Assembly: GCA_025267735.1 (NCBI GenBank)
Contig: CM046297.1
Coordinates: 26,128,011 to 26,192,010, forward strand
Length of the DNA stretch: 64,000 bases
Origin: Mactra quadrangularis
Lineage: Eukaryota; Mollusca; Bivalvia; Venerida; Mactridae
Direction: 5' to 3'
Shown here: piece after piece, positions 11,570 to 23,300 of the stretch
Position numbering within the stretch: position 1 is the first letter of the stretch
Layout of the letters: the number at the start of each line of letters is the position of its first letter
Made by a program: the position numbers and the translations under genes
Notes under the pieces: generated by a model
Told to the model about the DNA's origin: nothing
Seen by the model: only the letters and a program-made list of their open reading frames with translations
Databases searched by the model: none

Positions 11570-11695
11570 GAGTGGATCATCTGTAGTTGCAGCTGCAGTG
11601 TCTCTAGTTTGTTTTGAGCCCGGGACCTCTTTATCTCTATGTGAGCCTCCTACCAATGAACCACTGCTCCTATATAGTGGTTTTAACTTGTGCAG
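11570..11695 (-). mobile_element. Degenerate tRNA-derived SINE head
   Basis: On the minus strand, 'AGTGGTTCATTGGTAGG' resembles a pol III A box, and 'GGTCCCGGGCTCAAAAC' sits at B-box distance. The body and tail are not clear. Probably an old SINE, not a functional tRNA. Confidence 0.4.
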
Positions 11696-11699
11696 CATG

Positions 11700-13025
11700 G
11701 AGTAGGTTTAATTGTGTTTGTTTTATAAGGTTGTAAAATTAATTGAATAAAAAGTGAAGACAATTAGTGTCAATGACGTTATTAGTGTCAATGACTTTAT
11801 ATATGTGTTAATTAATGATAATTGGAGAATTAGAGTACTGATTAGTGTTTGTATATATGATAATAAAATTAACAGAAACAAATGTAACTTTTTGAACAAG
11901 ATGTTGCATAAGAATGCCTTAAAAGGAAAATTCCAAGCAGGGCAAAACCAAAGCATAGAATTTAAGCTTATGATATAGTCTATTAAATGGACTGGGGATA
12001 ATAGTTCGTCTATACAAAATCATGCATTTATTGACTGATATAGCAACTGTGATTGTATAGGTCATATCACCAGTCAGTCTACTCACTGTTTATTGAATTA
12101 GGGTCAGCTATATTTTGACCATTTCTCTATCAAAACTATGAATTTCAGTGGTCCTTTAAGCTGAATTTTATTATAAGAATTTCTTCATTTGTAGCCCTGT
12201 ATGACAAGAATTGGATAGAAACAATTTTGTCGAATTTGCAGAAATAAGTGATAGAGTGAGAAGGATTTACAAATCCTCTTCCTTTTTATCTGAAAGCATT
12301 TTCGCTTAAGCTTAAGTTGTTATGTATTCATTGTCATGCTTAGAAAATTGATTTATCGCCATGGTCATCATTAAAAGAGCTTCTTTCATTCTCCCCTAAA
12401 ACTATTATGGTAATATAGTTAGCCTGGGGACATAAACTATACACCATGTGTAATTTGCTGACCGAGCAAAAAAAAATTTCTGGAGAAAAAGAACATTTTT
12501 CAAAATTGTGTTCTCTTAACCCATAATTGGTGAACAATAAAGTAACTTTCTTTTTGGCCATAGGCGTTATAATGTGTATTAACATGCAAGAATAAAATTT
12601 TTGGTCATGAATAAAGGAAGATATTTTTTTTCTCATAGTTTATAATGCCTATGGACCATCAATGCTTTAAGATATTTGTCTTACCAGGGTATATTCTCAA
12701 GGTCTATAATAGCAACAGTTATTGTTGTACTTGTTTTTTTTATTTTTAACAGTTACGATACATAGAGTGGACAAATCGCCTAAACATTTTCTTTTCCTTG
12801 GTCTGGATAACTTTTTACAAAGGACTGACACCATCCCCCAGAATTGGCCTTTTAAGGATAGACATTGATCTCTAATAAACGTTTCATGGAAGTCTTTAAC
12901 TTGACATAGCTGAGAATGAAAACTTGGACCTCTCAATTTGAAATCATGTTGACTTTAACTGCTGGTAGGTAGCAGTCTGGCAAACTCACAAGATAAGATG
13001 TAGGACAGCTGCCAATAATTTTGGT
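11700..13025. other. Non-coding DNA, no gene seen
   Basis: Several ORFs of 74-98 codons on both strands overlap one another and are rich in Ile, Leu, Asn and Phe, as expected from AT-rich DNA. None shows a domain. Confidence 0.5.
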
Positions 13026-13029
13026 CTTC

Positions 13030-13165
13030 AAGAGGTTTGGCTGAGTGGTTCAATGTTAACCTGTAGTTATTGTATAACCTGCTCTGCATTAGTTTAAATC
13101 CCATACAAAATCTGACCCATTGTTTCTTTGAGCAAGACATTTGATCGTACTAGGTCTGAGTACTG
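13030..13165 (+). mobile_element. Degenerate V-SINE-like element
   Basis: 'TTTGGCTGAGTGGTTCAATG' resembles a tRNA(Leu/Ser)-type A-box region. A B-box-like 'GTTTAAATCCC' and the word 'TTTCTTTGAGCAAGACATTT' follow. That last word resembles the conserved central region of V-SINE-type elements. Related segments occur near 23165, 47405 and (inverted) 49795. Confidence 0.45.
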
Positions 13166-13194
13166 AAGGATCAGGAATCAGACCCGAAAGTGAC

Positions 13195-13635
13195 TAGGGC
13201 TGTGGATCGTTGTGCATGTGGCGATCCGATCCGAACCACGATTCATGTATAACGATTCACAAATCGAACCATGAACCACGAATCACGGGTTAATAAAAAA
13301 ACATACAGGAATTCATATATACAACATATATATGTATAAATATACATATAAATATAACAAAAAAAAGTGAAGAATTACAGAAGCCTTTATTGCATTTTCA
13401 ACAAAACCATCTGCACCGTCATGTTAGATGTTCAAGGAGGGTTTTCACGTGTGCTGAAAATGCCCGGAAAACACATCACATTAATTGATGTTTTCATACG
13501 TAGCGCAGCTCATTTTCGATGGTGATTAGCTGATTTTTTTAGATCACGATCTGATCGGAAGTGCTGAATATTCGTACTTGGTTTTCTATTCGGGATTGCG
13601 AATATCTGAGTACTAGGAGACTCCCAGCAGCCCTA
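13195..13635. mobile_element. hAT-type non-autonomous element, 441 bp
   Basis: The ends are 8-bp inverted repeats, TAGGGCTG and CAGCCCTA, flanked by a perfect 8-bp direct duplication AAAGTGAC at 13187-13194 and 13636-13643. The 8-bp duplication and TAGGG-type ends are the hAT superfamily signature. The interior holds no transposase ORF. Its left part carries repeated GATCC/ACGATTC-like words. Confidence 0.85.
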
Positions 13636-13644
13636 AAAGTGACA

Positions 13645-14640
13645 TATCAATGTTGAAGGAATATGCTTCACCATTGAGAAAAAAAAGATTTGTTCAAACA
13701 GATAATTTTATTGTTGTCCAAATGTGATTGTTTGGAGATTTTACTGCATTTCATTGCTTCTAAAATTTGTATATTTTTGTGTGGTCATGTTAATGCATCT
13801 CAACATAGTATACATAAATGTTTAAGACATAAAACCTAATGACCATGTAATTAATTACATTTAATTATCTGGTCAACCTATTATATGGTTGATATACAAA
13901 CAACAACGGTAGATTTATACATGTCTGCAGGTGCTCAGTTGATGTTGTTATACATTATCCTTAGTTTTAAATCTGCATCTTTTGATAAAACTCGCTCTTT
14001 ATTGCAATGGATTCACGCTTCCTCGTTTTAATTCAGCCCCTTTAGCTCAGTCAGTGCATGCTTGACTTCCTATTTTCGTATCTGTATAGGAAACAACATT
14101 TTCTATGATATACATGTGGAATCAGTTGCCCAAGAAGTTAATACTCACATTTGTTATTAGGACTTTTTGTGTAAGTCAATTTTAAAATATACCTCTAGAC
14201 AGGGTTACATGGTGGACAGACGTTTAGAAGATCTAGCCGGCTGTTGTCTACCCCAGTCTCTGAGAGGGACACCAGCAGCAGATGACAAATAAACTATCGG
14301 ATTCGATTGATTTATTGATTGATTGACTGGTGTTCGCTTCAAGCTTGCTGTCATAGCAAAAACAGAGATGGTCAAATTATATCCACTAGCTAGACAATAC
14401 TTAGTTAGCCAATGGTACTTAGCTAGCAAGATCAATTTGCTTAAGATTGTCGTAAAATGTTGCGTAGGCCACCTTTAGGTAGTGGTAAAAAGTGGTATCT
14501 TTATCCAACTGGCTTGTTTTAAATCATCTTTGTTGATATAGGTATATATGTATAACCATATGGAAGGTTTCCCTAGTAACTTGTGCTTTAATGCATTGCA
14601 CTTACTATAACATTCTGGAGTGCAACCATCTATATAACAT
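13645..14640. other. Non-coding DNA, no gene seen
   Basis: AT-rich with a short GATT-rich stretch near 14305-14325. ORFs of 66-76 codons on the minus strand show no recognised domain. Confidence 0.5.
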
Positions 14641-14648
14641 ACTTCGAT

Positions 14649-14716
14649 GCTTAGCAGAAAACAGTCATAACTCACTCTTTATTTAAATTGAATTACAATC
14701 CTTTTTGCGCCAAGCC
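14649..14716. repeat. ~68-bp hairpin repeat M, copy 1
   Basis: This imperfect palindrome starts GCTTAGCAGAAAACAGTC and ends TTTTTGCGCCAAGCCC. The internal word ATAACTCACTC faces GAATTAC. Related hairpins of the same length lie at 15186, 35533 and 36444. Confidence 0.6.
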
Positions 14717-15185
14717 CGGGACTTTATTGTACCTAAATACACTTATATTACAAAATAGGACATTATGTATAAAAATATTTATTTAGTCAGCAAAACCTGC
14801 GACCTATGATGAATCATTTTAAACAATATAGATAATTTAGATATTTAAATGAAAAAATAACAGAATGACATCTTATGAAAGTACATGTCAATGAAATGAA
14901 AACAATATCTCAAACTTCAATTATCTTTTAAATAAAGGTACGAAATTTGAAGAGTAAATTAAAGGGAGATAATTTCTACTATTTGTGAATTAAAGGGAGA
15001 TAATCAAATTTGTTTTGTTATTTCTATGTTTTCATAAGGATTTTTTGCCAAAGATGTTTTGAAAAAAGTTCTATTGTGGTGATCATGCAGTTTTTCTACC
15101 CACAAGAGGCTTAAATCCCATTAAACTTAACCTTTGACAGTCCTTCTTCAGGGAGTACTTTCCCCATTGGCTGAATTGTCTTGTA

Positions 15186-15253
15186 GTTAGTGCAAAAAAG
15201 TCATAACTCACTCTAATTTTAACTTGAGTTATGACTGTTTTTCGCTAAGCCCT
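15186..15253. repeat. ~68-bp hairpin repeat M, copy 2
   Basis: 'GTTAGTGCAAAAAAGTCATA' faces 'TATGACTGTTTTTCGCTAAG' as inverted arms, with ACTCAC and GAGTT inside. The arms pair well enough to form a strong hairpin. Confidence 0.65.
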
Positions 15254-15274
15254 TGATAAGTAGTAGGGGATATG

Positions 15275-15400
15275 GCAGCTTAACATATTTTATTACCACT
15301 TTCCACAAAAGTATGTAGGTGTTGCACCTGGGATCAAACCCATGACCCCAGGATTCTCTGACATACAAACACTGGCTTACTGACTGAGCTCAGCAGCGTG
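15275..15400 (-). mobile_element. tRNA-derived SINE (minus strand)
   Basis: On the minus strand, 'GCTGAGCTCAGTCAGTAAGC' is an A-box region and 'GGGTTTGATCCCAGG' is a B box at normal tRNA distance. The body continues toward 15275. The head is divergent from a folding tRNA and has SINE-like context. Confidence 0.6.
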
Positions 15401-15422
15401 TTCAATTACCCCGAACGTTCCC

Positions 15423-15570
15423 TAACATTAGGGTCAGGACAACTCAACCCAAAGACTTAACCCGAGAAAACTCAATACCTCACAAACGGTTCGAGTTGTC
15501 CCAACTTTGGCATGAGTTATCCACGGGTTGAGTTGTCTTTGGGTTGAGTTGTTCCGGACCCGTAACGTTA
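15423..15570. repeat. Palindromic repeat with CAACTCAACCC arms
   Basis: The left arm 'GGACAACTCAACCCAAAGAC' near 15437 is matched by the inverted copy ending 'CCGGACCCGTAACGTTA' at 15570. TAACRTTA is at both extreme ends. Inner arms repeat CTCAACCC several times. Likely a MITE-type foldback. Target duplication not seen. Confidence 0.6.
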
Positions 15571-15579
15571 GCTAACAGT

Positions 15580-17080
15580 TGTTATTGAACATGACCCAGA
15601 TCTTCATAAGTTTACAGACTGTACCTGTAGACAGAAACCTAACCACAATATTTGTGTGAGCAAGCTTTAAAATTTCTATGTAAGCAATAATTTACTACAT
15701 AAACTTGCTGTTTAATGATGATTATGTTTTTTATATTTTTGGAGGGAAAATTTAAGTTTATTTATCATTATGGTTTTTTATGCCCCTTTGTGCAGTCAAA
15801 ATTTAATTTTTTCTTGTTAATGTAAAGTGTGTGAATTTAGCGACTTTTAAGTTTTTTGCTTTAAATGAAGTAAGGATTTCTATAAATTTAGTTGTAAGCA
15901 TTCATTTTATTGTAAAGTTCAGAACTAATTAAGGTACATGAAGTATTTTGTGAAATACCTGGTACATACTAGTGACTTAACAGCCTTAAGATAACATAAT
16001 TGACTGTGTCTCAGTCTCTCTTTTATATCTCAACTATATTTACCCCCACTTCCATATTTAATTGTTGACATTACCTCACAAATCTGCTGGTAAGCAGTAA
16101 CTATTTCCACAATGGAAATGAGAGTTTATGGTTTTACTCTCTTTTGTGTCAGCCTTGCCGTTTAATATTGTTCAGTTGCTGATAAGCCAGCTTCCTCTCT
16201 GTGAGGCCCCAAAGGGATATGCGGTTGATAAAACATTGTTCAACATGGCAAAAAATTTCAGTTATGCATACATTTTGGTTAAATTGGTTGTTACTTTAAT
16301 GTAAGTAAAAAATCTGTAAAAGTCAACTCACAAAAATACCACATTTTACATCATAAGTAAAGTTTATGACATCAGATAATACATTTAAAGGTCTAGTAGA
16401 TATATAGATAATTTTGATTTTAATTTTTTTTCTTCAATTTTTTATCAGTTTTGCTCTAGATTTAGTTCGCCCAATCTATTCACAATGGCTGACAAACCGT
16501 GTAATATAGTTATATGTAGTAACATAGATCATGTGGTTTTCGTGGCGTATTTGCATATATCTAATTTTTAGTAGATAAATTTTCAAAGAAAACGTAATAT
16601 AGGCTCATATTAGTATGTTTACTGTATTGGATTTATTTTCACATTCATTGAGGCATCATCTTAACGAAAAAGATGAAAAGATACATCGAGCCTTCACCGA
16701 AGATGATTTTGAAATTTTATGGTCCGAATAGTATACTTTAATACGCCTTGGATAATAAGTTATGTGGAAAATGTTTTATTCTTTCTTCATGTGTGATCGT
16801 TTCTGATATCTGAAGTACTTTGGAACTTATTTTGTGAATTTTAAATTTTGGAAAATGTGTGATTTTTTGATATATTCATAAAAAACTTAAGGATGTTTAA
16901 AAGAAAGGTAATAATTTTCATATTTTCTTCTATCTTTGTGTGTATCATACAGTTTTCACCATGTGTTGCCAATATTTGATGATTCTTTATATATATTTTA
17001 TAGTTCTTTTGATATTAGATACTGTATACTAAACATATGCTAATTTGAATGTCTCATATATACTTGTATGCATGTATATT
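15580..17080. other. Non-coding DNA, no gene seen
   Basis: AT-rich, with no ORF of note and no bounded repeat identified. Confidence 0.55.
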
Positions 17081-17084
17081 GTGT

Positions 17085-17520
17085 ATATATGTATGTAGAA
17101 AGAGAAACTGCCAGTTATGGGAAAAGTATGTACACAGGTGTTTCCTATATAGATAATATGCCATGTTATGAGCCCTAAGATTGGGACCTGCAGTAAACTT
17201 GGGACCCTTTGTATACACACTGTAGTCTGTATTTAAAATAAGCCACATTAATATGAGCCTTAATAACAGGACCTGCAGTCAATTTGGGGCCCTTGTATAT
17301 ATGTAGAAAGAGAAACAGCCTGTTAGCAATTTGATTAAAACCCGATATAAAGTTCCCTACTCGCATACTCACTAATTTAAGATCTGGCTATTTCGGCTAC
17401 CTGGGACTTATGAATATATCTGTAAGAACAGAAACAGCCAGTTATAGGAAAGTATGTTCATGTATGTAAAACTAGTCATATAAATACGAGCCACATCAAT
17501 GAAACTTGAACCCACAGTCA
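17085..17520 (+). repeat. Degenerate tandem repeat, about three units
   Basis: 'AGAAAGAGAAACTGCCAG' near 17097, its variant near 17304 and 'AACAGAAACAGCCAGTTATA' near 17427 each begin a unit. The first two units continue with a 'GACCTGCAGT' word, the third with a diverged form of it. The second unit is interrupted by a fragment of element K (17327-17392). Several overlapping minus-strand ORFs here are products of the repeat. Confidence 0.6.
17327..17392 (-). mobile_element. Fragment of Mutator-like element K (inverted)
   Basis: 'CAATTTGATTAAAACCCGAT' followed by 'CTCGCATACTCACTAATTTA' and 'AGATCTGGC' is the reverse complement of the right end of K at 9735-9799 and 36000-36063. Only the terminal part is present. 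Confidence 0.7.
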
Positions 17521-17747
17521 ACCTGGGTATGTGGTGCCATAGGCTATTGGCAGGATTTTGTATCTAGCTTCCTCAAGGGGTTGCTGATACCAGCATCACC
17601 CTGTATGAATGTGAATAGATTAACTAATTGCTGCAACTTGACTGAAAAAAACACCTTAAACACCAAGCCACTATTAAATTTTGACAAATCACATTTTACA
17701 CTTTCAAATATTGCAAAAAGTTGAATACATCTTTAAATGATAGATTA

Positions 17748-17970
17748 GGCCACAACAAGTTGGTGATATGTTCTATGGATTTTTCTAGAAAAAAAATGGG
17801 GCGAGCGAGCGAATAAAAAAAAATAAAAAAAGTCTTAATTCACTTGCTTTATATAGTGGTTTGACCAAACTTTTATGAGCGAGCAAGGAAATAAAAATAT
17901 TTTTTGTAAAAAACTGTCAAAATTAAGGTGCGAGCGAATCCATAGAATATATGCTCAATTTGTTGTGGCC
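17748..17970 (-). mobile_element. PIF/Harbinger-type MITE G, copy 1
   Basis: The element is bounded by TTA on both sides (17745-17747 and 17971-17973). Terminal inverted repeats start GGCCACAACAA and extend, with mismatches, through 'ATATGTTCTATGGATT'. The interior has GCGAGCGAGC next to A/T runs. A 3-bp TTA duplication and GGCC ends are typical of PIF/Harbinger (Tourist-like) MITEs. Orientation is opposite to the two other copies (30529 and 53744). Confidence 0.8.
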
Positions 17971-18054
17971 TTAGGTTATAATATTTGAATTACTTTAACT
18001 TATGATGCATTTAAATTGGTAAAGTGAATAAACTATAAATGGTTATGTATTAGT

Positions 18055-18185
18055 ATGTTTTATTCAACTGTCAGTGGTGCATACATTTACCCCACTAGTT
18101 AGTGAGTACAAAAATACTGTACTGAGTATTAAAATCAGCGGGGTTAATGTATGCATCACTGACAGTTGACCAAAATATATCAATA
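18055..18185. mobile_element. Palindromic MITE family F, copy 3
   Basis: 'TTTTATTCAACTGTCAGTGG' opens the left arm. The right arm has 'CAGCGGGGTTAATGTATGCA' followed by 'TCACTGACAGTTGA'. The two arms are inverted copies. Confidence 0.8.
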
Positions 18186-18189
18186 CCAT

Positions 18190-19600
18190 CATATATTTTA
18201 ATTTTATGTTGATAATAGTTGACATGATGTAATATTAAACTATTTTGGTCAATGGCATAGTATGCTACCCACAGGATTTTCAAGTGTCCTGAATGGGTTG
18301 CTGGTTTGAAACTGTCCTGGACTGGTTTACCCCTCCATGAAAAGTTGACAATAATCTTAATTTTCCACCTGTTTTTCTAACCTATTTTGCTTTGTCATAT
18401 ATTAAAACTAAGTGATGAACTAGTCTAAATTTGTAACTGATGAGGATAGATTCATTCTATTTTAATGTAAACAACTTGAATCGAAATACATGAACTCATT
18501 CAAAAACTAATATATTAACCTACTTTATTCAAATGTCATTCTCTGCTTTAAAACTTTGTAATTTATTCCTTTATTCAATTTTTCTAATACAATATTACAA
18601 AATTTGATAATGTATTTTTTATTTTGGTAATTTTAGTATTTTCTAATGTAAAACTAATGATAACTATCTTATGTAAGCTTGATCATAATGTGTCGACAGT
18701 TTGACATTTTGTAGGTGTCATGTTTATAGGTTTTTTATCAATGAATCTTGCCCCCCCCCCTCACCTCTCTTCACTTAAAGTGACATAGTATAGGTCTATT
18801 CTTGATACAACTGAATCAAAAACCCCTTAAAGGTATAATTATATCATTTCAAACTATAATTTAATGACAGAACACTCTTTAAATGGAGATAAATTGTGTA
18901 TAGTTATAACACTCAACCATGCAGCTTCATGGAGCTCTCCTCTTTGGAGATTTTAATGAAAATCATATTATTCAGTAAAACTTTATTCAAAATTGAATTT
19001 TAAATAAACACTAGTGCTATCTTCTTGCGAAAATTCATTTATATGATATGACAGTAAACTGTTGTCCTATTTTTGAAGGTTTATTTGAATACTTTACTTA
19101 AGTATATAAAGTTCAATTTCATCAATCAGCTCTCCAATTTGGAGGATTTTGATAATTTATGTCAGTGACTCTTCAATTGGAGGTGTGTCTCAGTTGCTCT
19201 TCTTTTGAAGGAAGGTTTTGTACACATTAAACTCTTCTTGGTGGAGGTAATTGGTCCAGAATCAGCAATTTATCAATGAAAACTTACAAAATAATGTTAT
19301 GTTTCACACTTAAGTGATAAATAGACCAATTTAAGAATAAAATGAAGTAATAGTTGGTCCTATTGTTAGAAACTGTGACAATTATCTATAATTTATGGCC
19401 GTTTGTATTGAAAAGTTGTGGTTCTAACAGGACAAGATACCAAATTCATAGGATCAAAATCGCAGAACAACATTATTTAAGTTATGATGTTTTGCATCAT
19501 TGCATGCCGATAATGTTGTGGGTATATATAGCATATGAAATTAAATACCAAATATTATTGATATGCTCATCAAAAATTTTGTGGGTGTATAGTAATTATA
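18190..19600. other. Non-coding DNA with a C-run and short AT repeats
   Basis: It contains a homopolymeric C tract near 18751 and, at 18910-19240, loosely repeated words around 'CTCTCC...TTTGGAG' (near 18935 and 19130). The 84-codon ORF at 19354 has no recognisable domain. Confidence 0.5.
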
Positions 19601-19616
19601 GTTATTAAGGTGTGCA

Positions 19617-19800
19617 CAATCCCTTTTCACTCAGTGGGTAGTTATTCTGCCTGTTCAATTGATGGGGTTGTGGGTTTTGCAGGTGGGGCCTACATGTAAC
19701 TCTTCATGGAGTTTGGTTATAAAATATTTTCATTTGTTACTCTGCTGCCCACCTCTGTATTTAGTAGGAAAGTTGTCAATCACTGGTGAGGATTTTTGTT
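19617..19800 (+). mobile_element. Degenerate SINE-2 copy
   Basis: 'CACTCAGTGGGTAGTTATTC' resembles the A-box region and 'GGGGTTGTGGGTTTTGC' the B-box region. Body words 'GTAACTCTTCATGGAGTTTG' and 'AGTTGTCAATCACTG' parallel the better copies at 32116 and 50331. Confidence 0.55.
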
Positions 19801-19866
19801 TAATTCTAGACTAAAAGCATTGCTCTTTACAAATATAGCAATTGAAACTCAAACATTCTAATAACC

Positions 19867-20505
19867 CTTAACCGCTCAATCCCGCATTTTTACGTGTCTA
19901 GACCCCCCCCTCCAAAATGGCCGCCACAGCCTTGAAAATGGTGTTTTTTAACTGGATTAAGCGAATTTCACTTAAGGATAGTTGTCCCAAAAAATGAGCT
20001 CGTTTTCGCGCACCTCCCCCATCAATTGATGTCTCAGGGGGGTTCTGAAGAGGGGATGTGCCCCCCTTTGTTGCTGGGGTTTGAAGGGGGCGCAGCGCCC
20101 CTCATCGCCAGAAAAAAAATCAGGGTCATTGAGTGCAGAGAAATGGCGCCAAATGCTGATAAGAAAACATGTTTTCAGTATCTGAAAAGACCTGGCACTT
20201 TAGACCTCAATTTCGGAAAATATTACTGTTTGAAGTGCAAACGTGGGGTGGAAAAAGAGCGAAAATTGCATTTTTTGCCGTTTTTGCTCCGCCCCAGCAT
20301 TGCCATAGTAACGGGGATCGGGGCTTAACTTGGTTTTTCTGAAAGACATTAACCCAGGGAATAACTTGGCCAAGTTGCATAACTGTATGATAATTAGTAA
20401 TGAAATTAGAGCATCTTGAAATAGCCCTAGCGCGTAATGGTGAAAAAATGGCTACTTTTCACACATGTCCCAACCAGTAAAGGGATAACTGCATGCTTTT
20501 GCATT
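19867..20505 (+). repeat. Dispersed repeat Q, copy 2 (longer)
   Basis: It opens with 'CGCTCAATCCCGCATTTTTA' and contains the GC-rich palindrome GGGGGCGCAGCGCCCC near 20085. It ends near 'CAACCAGTAAAGGGATAACT'. Flanking parts match copy 1 at 9930-10275 in reverse orientation. About 435 bp between 20012 and 20447 are absent from copy 1. The class is unknown. Confidence 0.65.
20026..20328 (+). other. 100-codon ORF inside repeat Q
   Basis: The ORF has higher GC than its surroundings and includes a Cys pair (...YYCLKCKRG...) with a basic stretch near its C-terminus. It lies within a dispersed repeat and spans its GC-rich palindrome. The match to copy 1 does not cover it. I do not recognise a domain. 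It is more likely a chance frame in a GC-rich repeat than a gene, but a small element-encoded peptide cannot be excluded. Confidence 0.15.
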
Positions 20506-20585
20506 AAGTGAGGTGATCTTTAAAACAGAACTTTACTGTATATAAATACAAATGTACTATCTCTTTATACATGTAGTATAAGAAA

Positions 20586-20766
20586 TTGTTAAATTGTTTT
20601 CAACTGTCAGTTGGGCATTCATTAACCCTGCTGATTTAGATACTTACTCCAGTACTTATGTACTCACAATTAGTAAGATTAGATGTCTGTATTTATGCAT
20701 GAGGATTATCGAACAAACATTGAGTATTTAAATCAGTGGAGCTAATGTAAAATTCAACAAAACTAT
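20586..20766. mobile_element. Palindromic MITE family F, copy 4
   Basis: The left arm reads 'CAACTGTCAGTTGGGC' and 'TTAACCCTGCTGATTTAGAT'. The right arm reads 'GAGTATTTAAATCAGTGG' and 'AATGTAAAATTCAAC', missing a few bases at the end. Confidence 0.75.
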
Positions 20767-21164
20767 AATGTAGGATACACTATATTATCTGATGGTTTCT
20801 AGTTTGACTAGTGCCAGCACAGTTTACAGTTTTATAACAGTAAATGATGCTGGAATAGTTGTTAGGACTTAGTCACGGAAAATAATATACAAAAATAATA
20901 TTAAAGTGATAATATACAAAGGTATGTTTGATGAATTATCAGAGGATCTTGCTAACTAATATTCTTTGGTAGCCATCTATGAATCACCTACAATGTATGA
21001 AGTGTCTATATTTCTTTCATGCTGAGAAAAAACTTGTAAAATTATGAGTGTTGAAGGCTTGGTCAGTGAGTAGTGGATCCAGGAGCGGAGAGTGGAGATT
21101 CCATCTTTTGTTTCTTGAAAATTATGTACTCTTAAACAATCTGATAGGTTAGTATTTTAGTGCT

Positions 21165-21465
21165 AGTAAAACCAGGTTGATAGCGCAGTTGGTAGTGCCC
21201 CGGGCTTTGGAATCTTCTGTCTGGAAGGGGGTACGGGTTCGAATCCCACCCGGGGAGGCTATACCCTTCCATTAAAATTTGACAATAATGTCAATTTTCC
21301 TCCATTGATTAGATAATATAGAGAAGTTTCCGGCCTTGTGGGAGGGTAGGTGAGAACTGATTATAGACAAGGATCCAGGAAAGCTAGGTAAGGTGCGCTG
21401 AACCCCGTTAAATGACCTAAATTGAAATGAAACGGCGTTAAACTCAGTAAAAAAAAGTAAAAAAA
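21165..21465 (+). mobile_element. SINE-1 copy with target duplication
   Basis: The tRNA-like head has the A-box region 'GATAGCGCAGTTGGTAG' and the B box GGTTCGAATCCC. A body of about 200 bp includes 'CCTCCATTGATTAGATA' and 'AGGAAAGCTAGGTAAGG'. It finishes with a conserved 'ACGGCGTTAAACTCAGT' tail and A-rich end. A direct repeat TTAGTGCT lies at 21157-21164 and 21466-21473. It is a retroposed, non-coding pol III element. Confidence 0.85.
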
Positions 21466-21640
21466 TTAGTGCTTAAAGTAAATCTACTTGAAAATATGGG
21501 ATATTATATAGACAAGTTTAGTGCTGGACTTAAAAAAATAGTTTGAATATTTGCTATATGTACTTGATCATTGTTTATCCGTATTCATAGAGCACCTTTG
21601 GTTAAGCATTGTTTATATGATGTCATGTAAAAAAAAAATT

Positions 21641-21783
21641 ATTGTTAAATTTTATTCAACTGTCAATGGTGCAAACATTAACCTAACTGATTTGAATTGA
21701 TCATTAGTACAAAAGTACTGCAGTGAGTACTTAAATCAGTGGGTTTAATATATGACCCACTGATAGTTGAATAAAATTTACCA
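21641..21783. mobile_element. Palindromic MITE family F, copy 5 (best small copy)
   Basis: About 143 bp. The left arm starts 'TTAAATTTTATTCAACTGTC' and the right arm ends with its inverse, '...GTTGAATAAAATTTA'. Internal words 'GATTTGAATTGATC' and 'GTGAGTACTTAAATCAGTGG' are also inverted partners. The target duplication is not clear. The class could not be named. Confidence 0.85.
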
Positions 21784-21789
21784 CTAGCT

Positions 21790-23160
21790 TATAGTCAATC
21801 AAAATATCAATTTTTGTAAATTTTTTGGATTCTTAAAAGTCTATATTTTAAGGTTTTTTTACCTCCTTGGAAAGTATTTTAGACCCACCCCTGGTCAGTC
21901 CATCAGTCCGGCAGACATTTATATATCTATATTGGTCAAGAAAAAAATATCAGATCTCATATTGGTGTAAATTAGCCATCAGTTATCACCTATACTGATA
22001 ATGGGCGCTAACCATTTCCTGCCACTGGCTGAGAGATTCAATAAAACAATGTCAGTTTGTAGTTTGAGAAGATGTGCTTGAAATAACAGACTTGATGAGA
22101 TCTGTAGATCAACTATTTAGTATTCTAGATTAAAAGGTATTTACATCTTTCCTGTGGATTATGAACTTTGAGGTACATTTTAGAGATTGGGTTCTTTTTA
22201 CTTTAATGTATTAATTAGCGATGTCATATGGTTTTATTGGTTGAAATAAGATATTTTATCATTTTGTGGGTTGTTTTTATGTGTTTTTGAATGAAGTGGT
22301 CACTATAATATATATTATGTGGTCAGTTGATCTTATATTTTGCATATTTCATGGTTGAAACTGACCTAAGGTATTTGTGACTTTATTTCATGATGTCCAA
22401 AATATAGACATAAAGGATATAGCCACTGGTGAAAATATTGTTTTCTGAGCTCATGAGTTGGACAAAAAAAAGATCTTATAAATACAAAATTTTACTAATA
22501 TTTTGTTTATTTCATGTTCTAAGCTCTGTTTTTGTTTGAGGTATTTTAAACTAATATAACTCGATATCATTTTCTTTTCAATGATATACCATTTCTTCTC
22601 CAATATGATGTCATTTTGACAATGAAAAATTTTTTTTTACTACAATGAAAATATAAAATTTCATAATTTCATTGTATATTTTCTGGAAGAAAAACCCTAC
22701 CTCATTTCACTGTAAAGCTCAAAAGAAAGAGATATACTAAGATTCATTGTCTAAACTTTTCTGGAAATAATTAAAACAAAATATTTCATAATAAACAGAA
22801 GACTCTACCCAATTTCTGTTTTTACTCAAAAACTCATAAATAAATTTCATTAACCTATTATCTATATTAGCTATATCATAATGCTGACATAATGAAGCCA
22901 GAAAGGTTTATCATGCCCACCCAATTTGTCTCCATCAGTTTGATTGTAGTATCCTCATATATTAGTCAGAATATTCCGAGAAAATTCACATAATTTAGAT
23001 AACAAGCCTATAGGCTTATGATATAATGAATGTGTATTCACTTGTACTGTAAGACTGTAAAATTTGTAAATGAAGGATGGATTATAATGAAACTTCTATT
23101 TTGCATCATATAAGGAAGTATTGATGGTACCACCCTCACTGCAGCTGTCAAAACATGGAT
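21790..23160. other. Non-coding DNA, no gene seen
   Basis: AT-rich, with no ORF of note and no bounded element seen by eye. Confidence 0.55.
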
Positions 23161-23164
23161 AATT

Positions 23165-23300
23165 TCACTGCGACTTTGTGTGTTAAAACGTTTGTCATCA
23201 AGAGGTCTCAGGTTCAAACCCCACTATGGTCACTGCTGATTCCTTTGAGCAAGAAATTTACCTGCAGTTGTTCCAATCCACCCTGGTGTAATTAGGTACT
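23165..23300 (+). mobile_element. Degenerate V-SINE-like element
   Basis: A B box 'AGGTTCAAACCCC' is followed by 'TTCCTTTGAGCAAGAAATTT', a V-SINE-type central word. The A-box region is poorly preserved. Confidence 0.45.
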
